A DNA stretch of 64,000 bases from Planctomycetota bacterium. GTDB taxonomy: Bacteria > Planctomycetota > B15-G4. How positions within the stretch are numbered: position 1 is the stretch's first letter; each line of letters opens with the position of its first letter. The position numbers were made by a program, and so were the translations under genes. Under the pieces are notes generated by a model that was not told the DNA's origin, did no database searches, and saw only the letters and a program-made list of their open reading frames with translations. The stretch covers positions 1-64,000 of the forward strand of contig JAJDEP010000005.1 in the NCBI GenBank assembly GCA_029259715.1, written 5' to 3'. Positions 45,333-54,727 of this stretch are shown here, in pieces.

Positions 45333-46891
45333 CGCGCGCTCGACGCCGGTGCCTGGCAGGCGGCCTGTTCGCGCTGGTTCTGTGCGCCGGGAGTGTCCGG
45401 GCCCAGGAGATCCGGCCCGTCGTGCGCATCAACGACGCCTCGAGTCGCTCGCGCACGAACCCGACGCCCGAGATCCTCGCGGCGGAGCTGCAGGCCCACG
45501 TCGAGACCCTCGCGGGCGACGACCTGGAAGGGCGCGAGACGGGCTCGCTCGGCGGGCTGCGGGCCGCCCTCTACATCGCCCAGAGCCTGGCGCAGGCCGG
45601 CGTGGCGCCGGCGCTGCCGGTGGCGCCCGAGGGCTCGACGTTGTCGGGCTACCTGGCGGACATCGGCTACGTCGGCTTCCCGCTGCGCACCGAGCCGCGC
45701 CTGATGGTCACCACCGATGCCCCCGAGATCGACGGCGAGGCGGTCTTCACCGGGGCCCACGGCGTCGACTTCGACTATGTGGTGGGGGCGCCGGCGGAGG
45801 GCGAGCTCGAATTGTTCGTGGTGTCGAGCCGGGCCCAGGCCGAGGCGGTCAAGCCCCTGCGCCACGCGGCTCTGTACATCCACGGCTCCTACGGCGACCG
45901 GCAGCAATGGCTCGAGGTGATGGGCAGCCCGGGCGGCCGCGGTTGGGGCGCCTTGCTGCTGCCGGGCTGGCCGACGCCGGGCGATCACCGTCCGCTGCCC
46001 CTGCACGGCGTGGCCTCCTCGGTGGACGCGACGTTGCCGGTGATGCTGCGCGTGCGCGGTCCGCTGCGGAAGCAGCTCTCCGAGGCCACTGGGGGCACGA
46101 TCAAGCTGGGCATCGAGGGCCTCGAGACGACGCCGGCCTACAACGTCATCGGCGTCATTCCGGGGCAGGGCACGCCCGACCGCCCCGAGTTGGCGCGCGA
46201 GGTGATCGTCTTCACCGCCCACTACGACCACATCGGCATCCGCGGGCGCGCGGCGACGAGCCCGCGTGAGCCCGACGACCCGGCCCCCGACGACCTGGTC
46301 TTCAACGGCGCCGACGACGATGCCTCCGGCGTGGCCGGCGTGCTCGAGTTGGCCCACGCCTTCGCCCACGAGGGGGCGCCGGCGCGCACGCTGGTGTTCC
46401 TGCTGGTGACCGGCGAGGAGAAGGGGCTGCTCGGCACCGAGCACTACCTCGACCACCCCGTATTCCCGCTCGCGGACACGGTCTACAACCTCAACCTCGA
46501 GATGATCGGGCGGCCCGACCCGACCGTGGGGGGGCCGGGACGGCTGTGGGTGACCGGCCCCGAACGCACCAACGTCATGGGGGCCATGGAAGCGGCCGGG
46601 ATCGGCGTGGGGGCGGACATGCGGCCCGAGCAGAATTTCTTCCAGCGCAGCGACAACATCGCCTTCGTGCGTCGCGGCGTGCCGGCCCAGACCTTCTCCA
46701 GCTATGCGCTCCACGAGGACTACCACCGCGTCACCGATGAGGCGGCGACCCTCGACCCGGACCACATGCAGGCGGCCCTGCGGGAACTCTTGCGGGGCGC
46801 GCGGATGCTGGCGCAGGGCGAGCTCGATCCGGTGTGGCTCCCCGGCGGCAATCCCTACGCACCCGCGGACGCCGGCGCCGCGGGGCGCTGA
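45329..46891 (+). CDS. Secreted M28 family metallopeptidase
   Basis: GTG start; signal RRRCLAGGLFALVLCAGSVRAQ; metal motifs TAHYDHIG, NGADDDASGVAGVLELA, LVTGEEKGLLGTEHYL. Confidence 0.9.
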   Translation: MTRARRRCLAGGLFALVLCAGSVRAQEIRPVVRINDASSRSRTNPTPEILAAELQAHVETLAGDDLEGRETGSLGGLRAALYIAQSLAQAGVAPALPVAPEGSTLSGYLADIGYVGFPLRTEPRLMVTTDAPEIDGEAVFTGAHGVDFDYVVGAPAEGELELFVVSSRAQAEAVKPLRHAALYIHGSYGDRQQWLEVMGSPGGRGWGALLLPGWPTPGDHRPLPLHGVASSVDATLPVMLRVRGPLRKQLSEATGGTIKLGIEGLETTPAYNVIGVIPGQGTPDRPELAREVIVFTAHYDHIGIRGRAATSPREPDDPAPDDLVFNGADDDASGVAGVLELAHAFAHEGAPARTLVFLLVTGEEKGLLGTEHYLDHPVFPLADTVYNLNLEMIGRPDPTVGGPGRLWVTGPERTNVMGAMEAAGIGVGADMRPEQNFFQRSDNIAFVRRGVPAQTFSSYALHEDYHRVTDEAATLDPDHMQAALRELLRGARMLAQGELDPVWLPGGNPYAPADAGAAGR

Positions 46892-46904
46892 GTCGAGGCG
46901 TCCG

Positions 46905-47978
46905 GTGGGCTTCGGCGCCGGGGATCCCGAGGTCTCGGTGCTCATGCCGGCGCGGGACGCCGAGGCGACCCTCGATGCGACACTGCGTTCGGTGCGCCGG
47001 CAGCGGGGTGTTCATTGGGAATGCATCGTCGTCGATGACGGTTCGGACGACGCCACCGCGGACGTGGTGCGGCGCCACGCGCGCGCTGATCCGCGCGTAC
47101 ACCTGATCGTCCAGGAGCGCCTCGGGCTGGTGCCCGCCCTCGAGCGGGGACGCGCCGCCTGCCGCGCACCCTTCGTGGCCCGCATGGACGCCGACGACGT
47201 CATGCACCGAGACCGCCTGGCGATCCAGCGCGCCGCCCTGCTCGACGCGGGCGACCTGGCGGGCGTCGGTTGTCGGGTGCGCCTGTTCCCCCAGGCGTCA
47301 CGGGGGCCGGGCATGGCCCGCTACGAGCGCTGGATCAACGCCGTGGCCGGCCGCGACGACGCGGGGCGCCTGGATGCCGAGGCCGTCGCGCGCGAGGCCT
47401 TCGTCGAGTGCCCGCTGGCCCACCCGACGTGGATGCTGCGGCGCGCGGTCCTCGACGCCCACGGCTATCGCGACCGTGGCTGGCCCGAGGACTACGACCT
47501 GTTGCTGCGCCTGCTGGCGGCGGGCGAACGCCTCGCGTCCGTCCCGCGCCGGCTGCTGGCGTGGCGGCTGGGGGCCGGCGCCCACTCGCGCACCGATGCG
47601 CGCTACGGGCTCGATCGCTTCACCGCCTGCAAGGCGGCTTTCCTGGCGCAGGGGCTGCTCGCCGCCAGCCCGGCGTGGGTGCTGTGGGGACACGGTGACA
47701 CGGGACGAGCGCTGCGGTCGGCGCTGGCCGCCCACGGCCGGACGCCGGCGGCCATCGTGGAGGTGCACCCGGGGCGCATCGGGCAGGTCATCGGCGGCGC
47801 CCCCGTGATCGCACCGGCGCAGCTGCCGGGAGAGCGGGCCCGGCTGTCGGCAGCCGGGGACGGCAGCGCCGTGCCGGTGATCGCCTCGGTGTCGGGAGCC
47901 GCGGCGCGCGGACAGATCCGCGTCGCCCTCGACGGCATGGGCCTGGCCGAGACCCTCGACTACATCATGGCCGCGTGA
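46905..47978 (+). CDS. Glycosyltransferase family 2 with C-terminal Rossmann-like domain
   Basis: VSVLMPARDAEATLDATLRSVRRQRGVHWECIVVDDGSDDATADVV...FVARMDADDVMHRDRL; C-terminal WVLWGHGDTGRALRSALAAHGRTPAAIVEVHPGRIGQVIGGAPVIAPAQL. Confidence 0.87.
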   Translation: MGFGAGDPEVSVLMPARDAEATLDATLRSVRRQRGVHWECIVVDDGSDDATADVVRRHARADPRVHLIVQERLGLVPALERGRAACRAPFVARMDADDVMHRDRLAIQRAALLDAGDLAGVGCRVRLFPQASRGPGMARYERWINAVAGRDDAGRLDAEAVAREAFVECPLAHPTWMLRRAVLDAHGYRDRGWPEDYDLLLRLLAAGERLASVPRRLLAWRLGAGAHSRTDARYGLDRFTACKAAFLAQGLLAASPAWVLWGHGDTGRALRSALAAHGRTPAAIVEVHPGRIGQVIGGAPVIAPAQLPGERARLSAAGDGSAVPVIASVSGAAARGQIRVALDGMGLAETLDYIMAA

Positions 47979-48027
47979 GCGCGAGCGATGGCCACGCGGT
48001 CACGTGCGCCGCGCCCGCGGACCCGCT

Positions 48028-49302
48028 CTACTCGTGGCGCAGCGCGACCACGGGATCGAGGGCCGCGGCCCGGCGCGCGGGGTAGATCCCGAACACCACG
48101 CCGGTGAGGCACGAGACGCCGAACGACAACAGCACCGACCAGGGCGTGATGATCGCGTCCCAGTCGGTGGCCGAACGCAGGATGGTGGTGCCGAGGATGC
48201 CCAGGGCGATGCCGAGCATGCCCCCGATGCCTGACAGCGTCACCGTCTCCACCAGGAATTGCAGGGTGATGTCACGGCCGGTGGCGCCCACGGCCCGGCG
48301 CAGCCCGATCTCCGGGGTGCGCTCGGTGACCGTCGCCAGCATGATGTTGAGGATGCCGATGCCGCCCACGAGCAGGGAGATGCCGGCCAGGATGGGCAGC
48401 ACGATGTTGAACACCTTCTGGGTCCGCTCGCGGGACTCGAGCAGCTCGAGCGGCACCGTGACCTCGTAGTCCTTCTTGTCGTGGAAGGAGCTGAGGATCG
48501 CGCGGATGCCCCGGGCTGCGTCGAGGACGTCGTCCTCGGCGGCGATGGTGCAGACGATCTGGTGCAGCTCGACCCGGGTGCGCTCGTAGGTGCCGGCCCG
48601 GGCCACGGTGTTCTCGAGGCCGAAGCGGTCGACCACCGCCTGGAACGGCACGTAGACTTCCATGGCCCGGTCGTCGATGCCCAGCACGGCCTTGTTGGGG
48701 CTCTGGAACTCGAAGTCGGGCAGCACGCCCACGACCCGGAAGTACTCGGTGCCGATCTTCAGGTCGAGCTTGAGCGGGTCGCCGAAGTACTTGGCTTCAT
48801 GCAGGAGTCGCGGCCGCACCACGCAAACCCGCTTGGCCTCGCGGTCGTCGGCGGGGAGCAGCGGTCGCCCGATGATGGGCTGGAGCTTGAGATGGACGAA
48901 GTACTCCGAGGTGACGCCGCGCACCTTCGACTCGATGCGCTGGCTGCGGTTCCAGATCCATTGGTCGACGTCGTGCACCTGCAGGACCTGGTCGACCAGG
49001 GGCAGGGTCTCGGCGATCTGGTCGGCGTCGGCGAAGGTGAGTCCGTAGCGCGCGGTGCTGTCGGTGGCCTCGTCCTGGACGTTCTGCTCGGCGGGCGGCT
49101 TGCGCGCGTTGATGATCACGTTGCGCGTGCCGAGCTGGCTGATCTGCGCCAGGATCGCCTGGCGCGCGCCCTCACCGGTCGAGATCATCGACATGACGGA
49201 CGCCACGCCGAAGATGATGCCCAGCGCCGTCAGGAAGGTGCGCAGCTTGTGCCGGGCGAGGTTGCCGAGGGCTTCGCGGACGAGCTCGAGGATGTATCCC
49301 AC
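48028..49302 (-). CDS. ABC transporter permease, MacB/FtsX type
   Basis: MGYILELVREALGNLARHKLRTFLTALGIIFGVASVMSMISTGEGARQ...GGIGILNIMLATVTERTPEIGLRRAVGAT...GIYPARRAAALDPVVALRHE. Confidence 0.93.
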   Translation of the reverse strand: MGYILELVREALGNLARHKLRTFLTALGIIFGVASVMSMISTGEGARQAILAQISQLGTRNVIINARKPPAEQNVQDEATDSTARYGLTFADADQIAETLPLVDQVLQVHDVDQWIWNRSQRIESKVRGVTSEYFVHLKLQPIIGRPLLPADDREAKRVCVVRPRLLHEAKYFGDPLKLDLKIGTEYFRVVGVLPDFEFQSPNKAVLGIDDRAMEVYVPFQAVVDRFGLENTVARAGTYERTRVELHQIVCTIAAEDDVLDAARGIRAILSSFHDKKDYEVTVPLELLESRERTQKVFNIVLPILAGISLLVGGIGILNIMLATVTERTPEIGLRRAVGATGRDITLQFLVETVTLSGIGGMLGIALGILGTTILRSATDWDAIITPWSVLLSFGVSCLTGVVFGIYPARRAAALDPVVALRHE

Positions 49303-49311
49303 GGGCGCCGG

Positions 49312-50871
49312 CTACTCGGCGTCGGCGGCGTCGGGCGACGCGCCGGACGCTGAGCCGTCCGCCCCGTCGCCGTCGGCCTGCTCACCGTCGTCGGCGCCGA
49401 ACACGGTGGCGGCGCCCGGAAGGTTCGGGTTGTAGAGCAGCACCCGGTCGCCTTCGCCGAGGCCGTCGAGGATCTGCCGGTGGGTGTCGCTGCTGGAGCC
49501 GGGGCTGACGCGCCGCCGCATGGGATCGCCGTTGTCGTCGAGGGCGTAGACGAAGTGCTCGCTGTCCTCGAGGAACACGCACTGCAGCGGGACGTAGAGC
49601 ACGTCGGGCAACTCCTCGACGAAGATCTCGGCCTTGGCGCTGATGCCCGGCTTGAGCTCGATGCCCGCGTCGGCGGTGATGGTCACGTCGACCTCGAAGC
49701 GCTTCACCTCGGGGTTGCTGTCCCAGCGGTCGGGGCTGCCGGCGATGCGCGAGATCTTGGAGACCTCGGCGCCGAGGATCACCCCCGGGTAGGTGTCCAT
49801 GGTCACCGTGGTGGTGAGGCCCACGGAGAGCTTGTTGATGTCCGCTTCGTGGATCCACAGCTTCACGATCATCACGCGCAGGTCGGGGATGGTGAAGATG
49901 GTGTCGCGCCCGTGGACGGTGCCGCCGACCTTGATGTCGTTGCGCCGCCAGGGCTCCTCGGGATCGCCGTAGAGCACGATGCCCGGTGACGGCGACCGGA
50001 CCGTCATCTTCGCGATCTCCTCGGTGACCTCCACCAGCTCCCGCTCCTGGTTGGCGAGGATCTTCTCGGACTTCTCGACCGAGACCTGCCGCTGACGGAG
50101 TGTCGAGGTGGAGCGCTTCTCGGCGTTCTCGACTTCACGCTGGGCGTCGGTGAGGGCGTTCTTGCGCTCGGCCTGGGTCAGCGGGTCGGTGAAGCGCTCG
50201 AAGATCTGCAGGTCGAGCTTGGCGCCTTCGAATTCGACGTCGGCCTTCTCGAAGTTGATCTCGTCCTCTTCGTACTGCGCCTTGTTGATGTACTCGAGGT
50301 CGAACAGCTCCTGGCTGTCCTCGAAGCGCTTCTTCATGCGGGTGTACTCGGTCTCCTTCTGCTTGACCTCGACCTCGAGGCGGCGCTTCTGGTTGGGACC
50401 GTCGCCCTGCAGGTACTTCTCCAGTTCCTTCTCGGCCTTGAGCCGGGCGAAGGCCGCCTTCTCGATCGCGGCGGCCGAGTCGGTCTTCTGGATGTCGAGG
50501 TCGGTTTGGGCGGTGAGCAGGTTGGCCTTGGTCGAGGCGATGTCGCGCTCGAGCTGGTCCTGCTCCTTCTCGAGGTCGGAGGTGTTGAGGCGGCCGATGA
50601 CCTCGCCCTGCTCGACCATCTCGCCTTCGTCGGTGAGGAAGGTGATCTCGGCCCGACGCTGGCTGCCCGAGGAGATCTTCTGGCTGTCCTTGGCGACGAG
50701 GGTGCCGTTCTCGGTGATGGTCACGTTGAGGCGACCGCGGCGGGCCTCGAACAGGAGCTCCGGGCGGATCGGGTCGGACCCGGAGTCGGCCCCGTCACCC
50801 TTGAGGAAGTAGCCGCCGGCGGCGACGACGGCGAGCACGGTTACGAGAACGGCGGGTTTCACGTCTGCCAC
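49312..50871 (-). CDS. Efflux periplasmic adaptor (HlyD/MFP family)
   Basis: N-terminal TM, long coiled-coil hairpin, RRAEITFLTDEGEMVEQGEVIGRLNTSDLEKEQDQLERD, MTVRSPSPGIVLYGDPEEPWRRNDIKVGGTV. Confidence 0.9.
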   Translation of the reverse strand: MADVKPAVLVTVLAVVAAGGYFLKGDGADSGSDPIRPELLFEARRGRLNVTITENGTLVAKDSQKISSGSQRRAEITFLTDEGEMVEQGEVIGRLNTSDLEKEQDQLERDIASTKANLLTAQTDLDIQKTDSAAAIEKAAFARLKAEKELEKYLQGDGPNQKRRLEVEVKQKETEYTRMKKRFEDSQELFDLEYINKAQYEEDEINFEKADVEFEGAKLDLQIFERFTDPLTQAERKNALTDAQREVENAEKRSTSTLRQRQVSVEKSEKILANQERELVEVTEEIAKMTVRSPSPGIVLYGDPEEPWRRNDIKVGGTVHGRDTIFTIPDLRVMIVKLWIHEADINKLSVGLTTTVTMDTYPGVILGAEVSKISRIAGSPDRWDSNPEVKRFEVDVTITADAGIELKPGISAKAEIFVEELPDVLYVPLQCVFLEDSEHFVYALDDNGDPMRRRVSPGSSSDTHRQILDGLGEGDRVLLYNPNLPGAATVFGADDGEQADGDGADGSASGASPDAADAE

Positions 50872-52610
50872 ATCCCTCGGGAGTCGATGAACAGGATACC
50901 GAGGTTTCGCATCAGGCGAAGCCGCGCGATGAAGTGTTCGGCTTTGAGATCGATGAACGAGTTCTCGGCGTCCACCAGCCCCTGGCGCGCTTCGAGGAGG
51001 TCGCGGTTGTCGGCGTCGCCGGCCTCGTAGCGGATCTCGGTGACGGCGACGGCCCGGCGCTCCTGGGCGACCTGTTCGGTCTGGATGGCGATGCGATCCT
51101 CGAGCTGGCGCAGGTTGCGCAGCTGGTTGCGCACGCCGCTCTCGACGCCGTCACGGCTGAGCTCGAGCTGGCGCTCGGCCTGGTCGCGGGCGATGAGCGC
51201 CTCGCGGTAGCGGTTGCGCTCGGCCTGGCGGTTGACCGGCAGGCCCACGACGAGGCCCGCGGTGGCCGACCACTCGTCCGGCGCGGCGCGGTGGAAGCTG
51301 GTGCCGGTGCCGCCTTGTCCCGCGGTGAGCGTCAGGTCGGTGTCGGTGCGCAGGCCGTCAGCCGCCACGCGCACGCCCCGCTCGGCGTCGTCGAGCCGGC
51401 CCGCGGCGGTGAGCAGGTCGAGACGATTGTGCAGCGCCACCTCGACGGCGGAGTCCTCGTCGAGACGCACCGATTCGAAGGGCGGCTCCATGTCGACCAG
51501 CTCGATGGCGACGGAAACGTCGAGGCCGAGCCGCACCTTGAAGTCGTCCAGCGAGCGCTCCAGGTTCGCGCGGGCCACGAGCAGGTCGTTCTCCTCGCTG
51601 ACCTCACGCCGTCGGGCGAGGAACACGTCCTCGTCCTTGTTGCGGTCGACGCGGCGCAGGGCTTCGGAGCGTTCGCGGTCGAACAGCGCCTGCTGGTAGG
51701 AGGCCTCGCGGATGGTGAGGCGCTGGCGCTGGCTCAGGATGTCGAAGAAGTCCTGGGCGATGCCGATGGCGAAGTCCTCGCGGAACAGCTCGAACGCACG
51801 CACCTCGTAGACCACGTCCTGCTCGGCCTGGGTGAGGGCGTCGTGGGAGACCTCGTAGCCGGCGCCGCGCATGAGTGGTTGCGTGAAGGTCATGTCCACG
51901 GAGGTATCGAAGCTGCGCTTCGAGCCCGTGGCGCGCCCGGCGCTCGCCGCGGCGGTGAAGGACATGCTCCCGCCCGAGTCGAGGATCTGGCTGGCGCTGA
52001 ACGCGGGGGCGAGGGACCAGTCGGACAGCCCCGTCTCGGAGTCGCTCCAGAGGTAGGCGATGGTGGCGTCGAGGATCGGGCCGAACGCGAAGCGCGTGAG
52101 GGTCAGGTCGAGCCCCTCGAGGTAGACCTGCTCGCGGCGCGTGAGGAATTCGCGGCCCTGGCCCACCGCGAGGGCGAGGGCCTCGGCCAGGTCGATGCGG
52201 CGCGTCGGCGGCGCCTCGGAGGCGTCATCGCCAGCATCGTCACCCGCGGACTCGGTGTCGGCGTCCGCGTCGTCCGGCGGCGCGAGCACCTCGGGTTGCT
52301 CGACCCACGCGTCGCGGTTGCCGAGCTCGCGCGCGGAGACCTCGCCCAGCAGGGCGCCCACTTCGCGGTCGGCGTCGTCGCGCCAGGCGTCGGGGCTCCA
52401 GAGGCAGCCCGTGGTGCTCAGGGCGGCGACCAGCGTGAGCAGTGTGAACAGCCTCAGGATCCTGGACCTCTTCTCGGATTCATCAGCGGGCACCACGGCC
52501 TGGCAGGCGGTCGGGCGTCCCGGGGCAGGGGTAACGGGGGTGGTGCGACGGTTGGGTCGGACAGGGTGGCCGACGGGGCTGCCCGGCAGGGATGGGCGGT
52601 GACCGCTCAT
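50859..52610 (-). CDS. TolC-like outer membrane efflux lipoprotein
   Basis: Lipobox-like LSTTGCLWSP; repeated long helices (AEQDVVYEVRAFELFREDFAIGIAQDFFDILSQRQRLTIREASYQQALFDRERSEALRRV). Start ambiguous (GTG 52496 also plausible). Confidence 0.85.
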   Translation of the reverse strand: MSGHRPSLPGSPVGHPVRPNRRTTPVTPAPGRPTACQAVVPADESEKRSRILRLFTLLTLVAALSTTGCLWSPDAWRDDADREVGALLGEVSARELGNRDAWVEQPEVLAPPDDADADTESAGDDAGDDASEAPPTRRIDLAEALALAVGQGREFLTRREQVYLEGLDLTLTRFAFGPILDATIAYLWSDSETGLSDWSLAPAFSASQILDSGGSMSFTAAASAGRATGSKRSFDTSVDMTFTQPLMRGAGYEVSHDALTQAEQDVVYEVRAFELFREDFAIGIAQDFFDILSQRQRLTIREASYQQALFDRERSEALRRVDRNKDEDVFLARRREVSEENDLLVARANLERSLDDFKVRLGLDVSVAIELVDMEPPFESVRLDEDSAVEVALHNRLDLLTAAGRLDDAERGVRVAADGLRTDTDLTLTAGQGGTGTSFHRAAPDEWSATAGLVVGLPVNRQAERNRYREALIARDQAERQLELSRDGVESGVRNQLRNLRQLEDRIAIQTEQVAQERRAVAVTEIRYEAGDADNRDLLEARQGLVDAENSFIDLKAEHFIARLRLMRNLGILFIDSRGMWQT

Positions 52611-52878
52611 CATACGGCTCCGACCCCGTGCCCGGCGCCCCCGACGCGGACCCGGGGCGTGCCCCTCAGACGCCGGCCGAGCGGCCACTGTGAACCTGAA
52701 ATCCCCGGAGCAGGCCGGCGGCGGCTCGGCGAGGTCCCCGAGCCGCCCGTGGGTGAGACGTCGTTCGGTCGTCGCCGGGTTGCCCCTCATCGTCACGGCG
52801 ATGAAGGGCTCAGCCCGGAGCGCCAAGAGACCACCACACGGCCGTCAGAGAACGGCCCCAGAAAGAGGAGGAAGGACA

Positions 52879-53568
52879 ATGTTCGCCACCAAGACGCTGA
52901 TCATCACGCTCGCGCTCGGGGCGACGACCCTGGCCCAGACCGAAGCCCAGCCCTCTACGGGCGCGGCGGGACAGGTCGGAGCCGGGCAAGCCGTTGCTGA
53001 TCTCGATGACGAGGTCGCGCAGGCACCGAGTCGGCTGCCGGGGCCCGAAGGGTTCGCCGAGCGCCTGCTCGAGCTGGATCCGGGCGAGAAGCTGACGCGA
53101 TCCGGAGTCACCGTCCAGAATGACCCCGAGTCTTCGGGGCCGATCCTGCTCGGTCCGCTGACCGGCGAGACCTTCGAGTCGGTCGAGATCCGCGCCGGAC
53201 GCAAGGCCGCCATCCACATCGACGAAGGCGCCGGCGGTCTCGAGTACCTGCAGGCTCGCGTCATCGGTCGCGCCTGGTTGACCGTGACCGGGGACCAGGG
53301 GCTGGGCCACTACGACATGCGTGAGCCCTACCTGACCATGGCCGGGATCGTGGTCGAGGGCCAGGGCAAGAGCGCCCTGCCGGCCGACGAAGCCGCGACC
53401 ATCGAAGTGCACAGCTCGCGCAACGTCATCGAGACCCAGTTCGGCTCGCGGGACCACGAGATCGTGCTGCACGGATCCGAGAACCTGGTGCGCATGCGCG
53501 GTGACGACGCCGTCATCGCCATGACCGGACCGAACCGGATCCTCTCGATGTGGGCGCTGATGCCCTGA
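52879..53568 (+). CDS. Hypothetical secreted protein
   Basis: Strong SD aggaggaagg; MFATKTLIITLALGATTLAQTEAQ signal peptide; beta-rich remainder. Confidence 0.75.
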   Translation: MFATKTLIITLALGATTLAQTEAQPSTGAAGQVGAGQAVADLDDEVAQAPSRLPGPEGFAERLLELDPGEKLTRSGVTVQNDPESSGPILLGPLTGETFESVEIRAGRKAAIHIDEGAGGLEYLQARVIGRAWLTVTGDQGLGHYDMREPYLTMAGIVVEGQGKSALPADEAATIEVHSSRNVIETQFGSRDHEIVLHGSENLVRMRGDDAVIAMTGPNRILSMWALMP

Positions 53569-53631
53569 GGCTCGCGCCGGCAGGAGGAGCCCTTGGGAGA
53601 GGGCAGAGGGAAGGACAAGGGACATTTGGGT

Positions 53632-53670
53632 GGCCGGGCAGGGAGCGATCCCTGCCCGGCCTTTTTTCTT
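53632..53670 (+). terminator. Rho-independent terminator
   Basis: GGCCGGGCAGGGA-GCGA-TCCCTGCCCGGCC perfect 13-bp stem followed by TTTTTTCTT. Confidence 0.95.
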
Positions 53671-53815
53671 GGGGAGTGCCGCGGGATCCGTTCGGTCGTC
53701 CGCCCCGCGCCCCTGAGAGAGGAGTCGGGGACGGCGTCGTGCCGCGCCCTTCGACGACGAACGGTGTTCGGGGCGGGGGTCACAGCCCGTCCGGCCGGAG
53801 CGAGAGGGACTTTCC

Positions 53816-54502
53816 ATGCGCGACCGCACCACAGCGATCTGGGGCCTGTTCGGTCTCCTCGCGGCTTTTGCCGGGCTCGCCGGTGTGGTCGGTGCCATGG
53901 GGGAGCCGGGAGACTCCGTCCGGGAAGCCGGGGGGCCGGCTGTCCTCGTCCAGCACCATTCGTCCGTCGAAGCGCGTCGGCCGGCGCCGCTCCCGGCTCC
54001 TGACCGGCCGGACCCGGTCGAGATCCCCCGCCCCGCGCCGGGTGCCGCCCGCAACGCCGGGCCGGACGGCGCCATCGAGCTGGCCATGATGCGGGCCAAG
54101 TGTTCGGGGCTGGCTGCCGAGAACGAGCAGCTGCGCGCCGAGGTCGAAGCGTTGCGCGGGCGCCTGGAGCAGGCCCGGGCCCGGGCGTCGCGGGACCTGT
54201 CGACCCAGGTCTCCCGCTGGCTCGAGCAGGGTTTCGTCCCCGCGGACTTCTCCCTGCCCACGAGCGAGGGTGTGCTCGACCTGCGGCCCGACGTCCACGC
54301 GATCCTGATGAGTGCGGCCGCGTCCCTCGAGACCGATGAGATCGAGGTGTTGCAGCGCCGCGTCGACCGGGGCCACGTGCACGGTGTCACGCGCCAGCTG
54401 GCGCTGTGGTACGAGGCCTCGCTGGCCAGCGGTCGTCAGGACTGGGACGACCGTCGCCTGCGCGTGCAGGCCGCGCTGGGCCTGCGCCTCGGGGATTCGT
54501 AG
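53816..54502 (+). CDS. Hypothetical membrane-anchored protein with coiled coil
   Basis: MRDRTTAIWGLFGLLAAFAGLAGVVGAMG TM; CSGLAAENEQLRAEVEALRGRLEQARARASRDLS coiled coil. Confidence 0.6.
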   Translation: MRDRTTAIWGLFGLLAAFAGLAGVVGAMGEPGDSVREAGGPAVLVQHHSSVEARRPAPLPAPDRPDPVEIPRPAPGAARNAGPDGAIELAMMRAKCSGLAAENEQLRAEVEALRGRLEQARARASRDLSTQVSRWLEQGFVPADFSLPTSEGVLDLRPDVHAILMSAAASLETDEIEVLQRRVDRGHVHGVTRQLALWYEASLASGRQDWDDRRLRVQAALGLRLGDS

Positions 54503-54547
54503 GCGCGACGAGGGGGGGGGGCCGTCGACGGAGCGGTCGTCGGGATC

Positions 54548-54727
54548 CTACCGGTCGTCGGCACCCTCGGGGGCGGCGCCGATGCGCACGTGCATCACGT
54601 CCCCCTCGCCGGAGGAGCCCGCGCCGCCGTCCTGTGACGTCGTGCCTTCGAGGGACTCGATGAACACGATGCCCAGGGCCACGAGGCCCGCGAAGATCAC
54701 GAAGATCAGCAGGCGTCGACGGTTCAG
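54548..54727 (-). CDS. Candidate 59-aa single-TM protein downstream of secDF (non-ATG start)
   Basis: CTG-initiated frame LNRRRLLIFVIFAGLVALGIVFIESLEGTTSQDGGAGSSGEGDVMHVRIGAAPEGADDR*; CTGA overlap with secDF stop. Confidence 0.4.
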   Translation of the reverse strand: MNRRRLLIFVIFAGLVALGIVFIESLEGTTSQDGGAGSSGEGDVMHVRIGAAPEGADDR

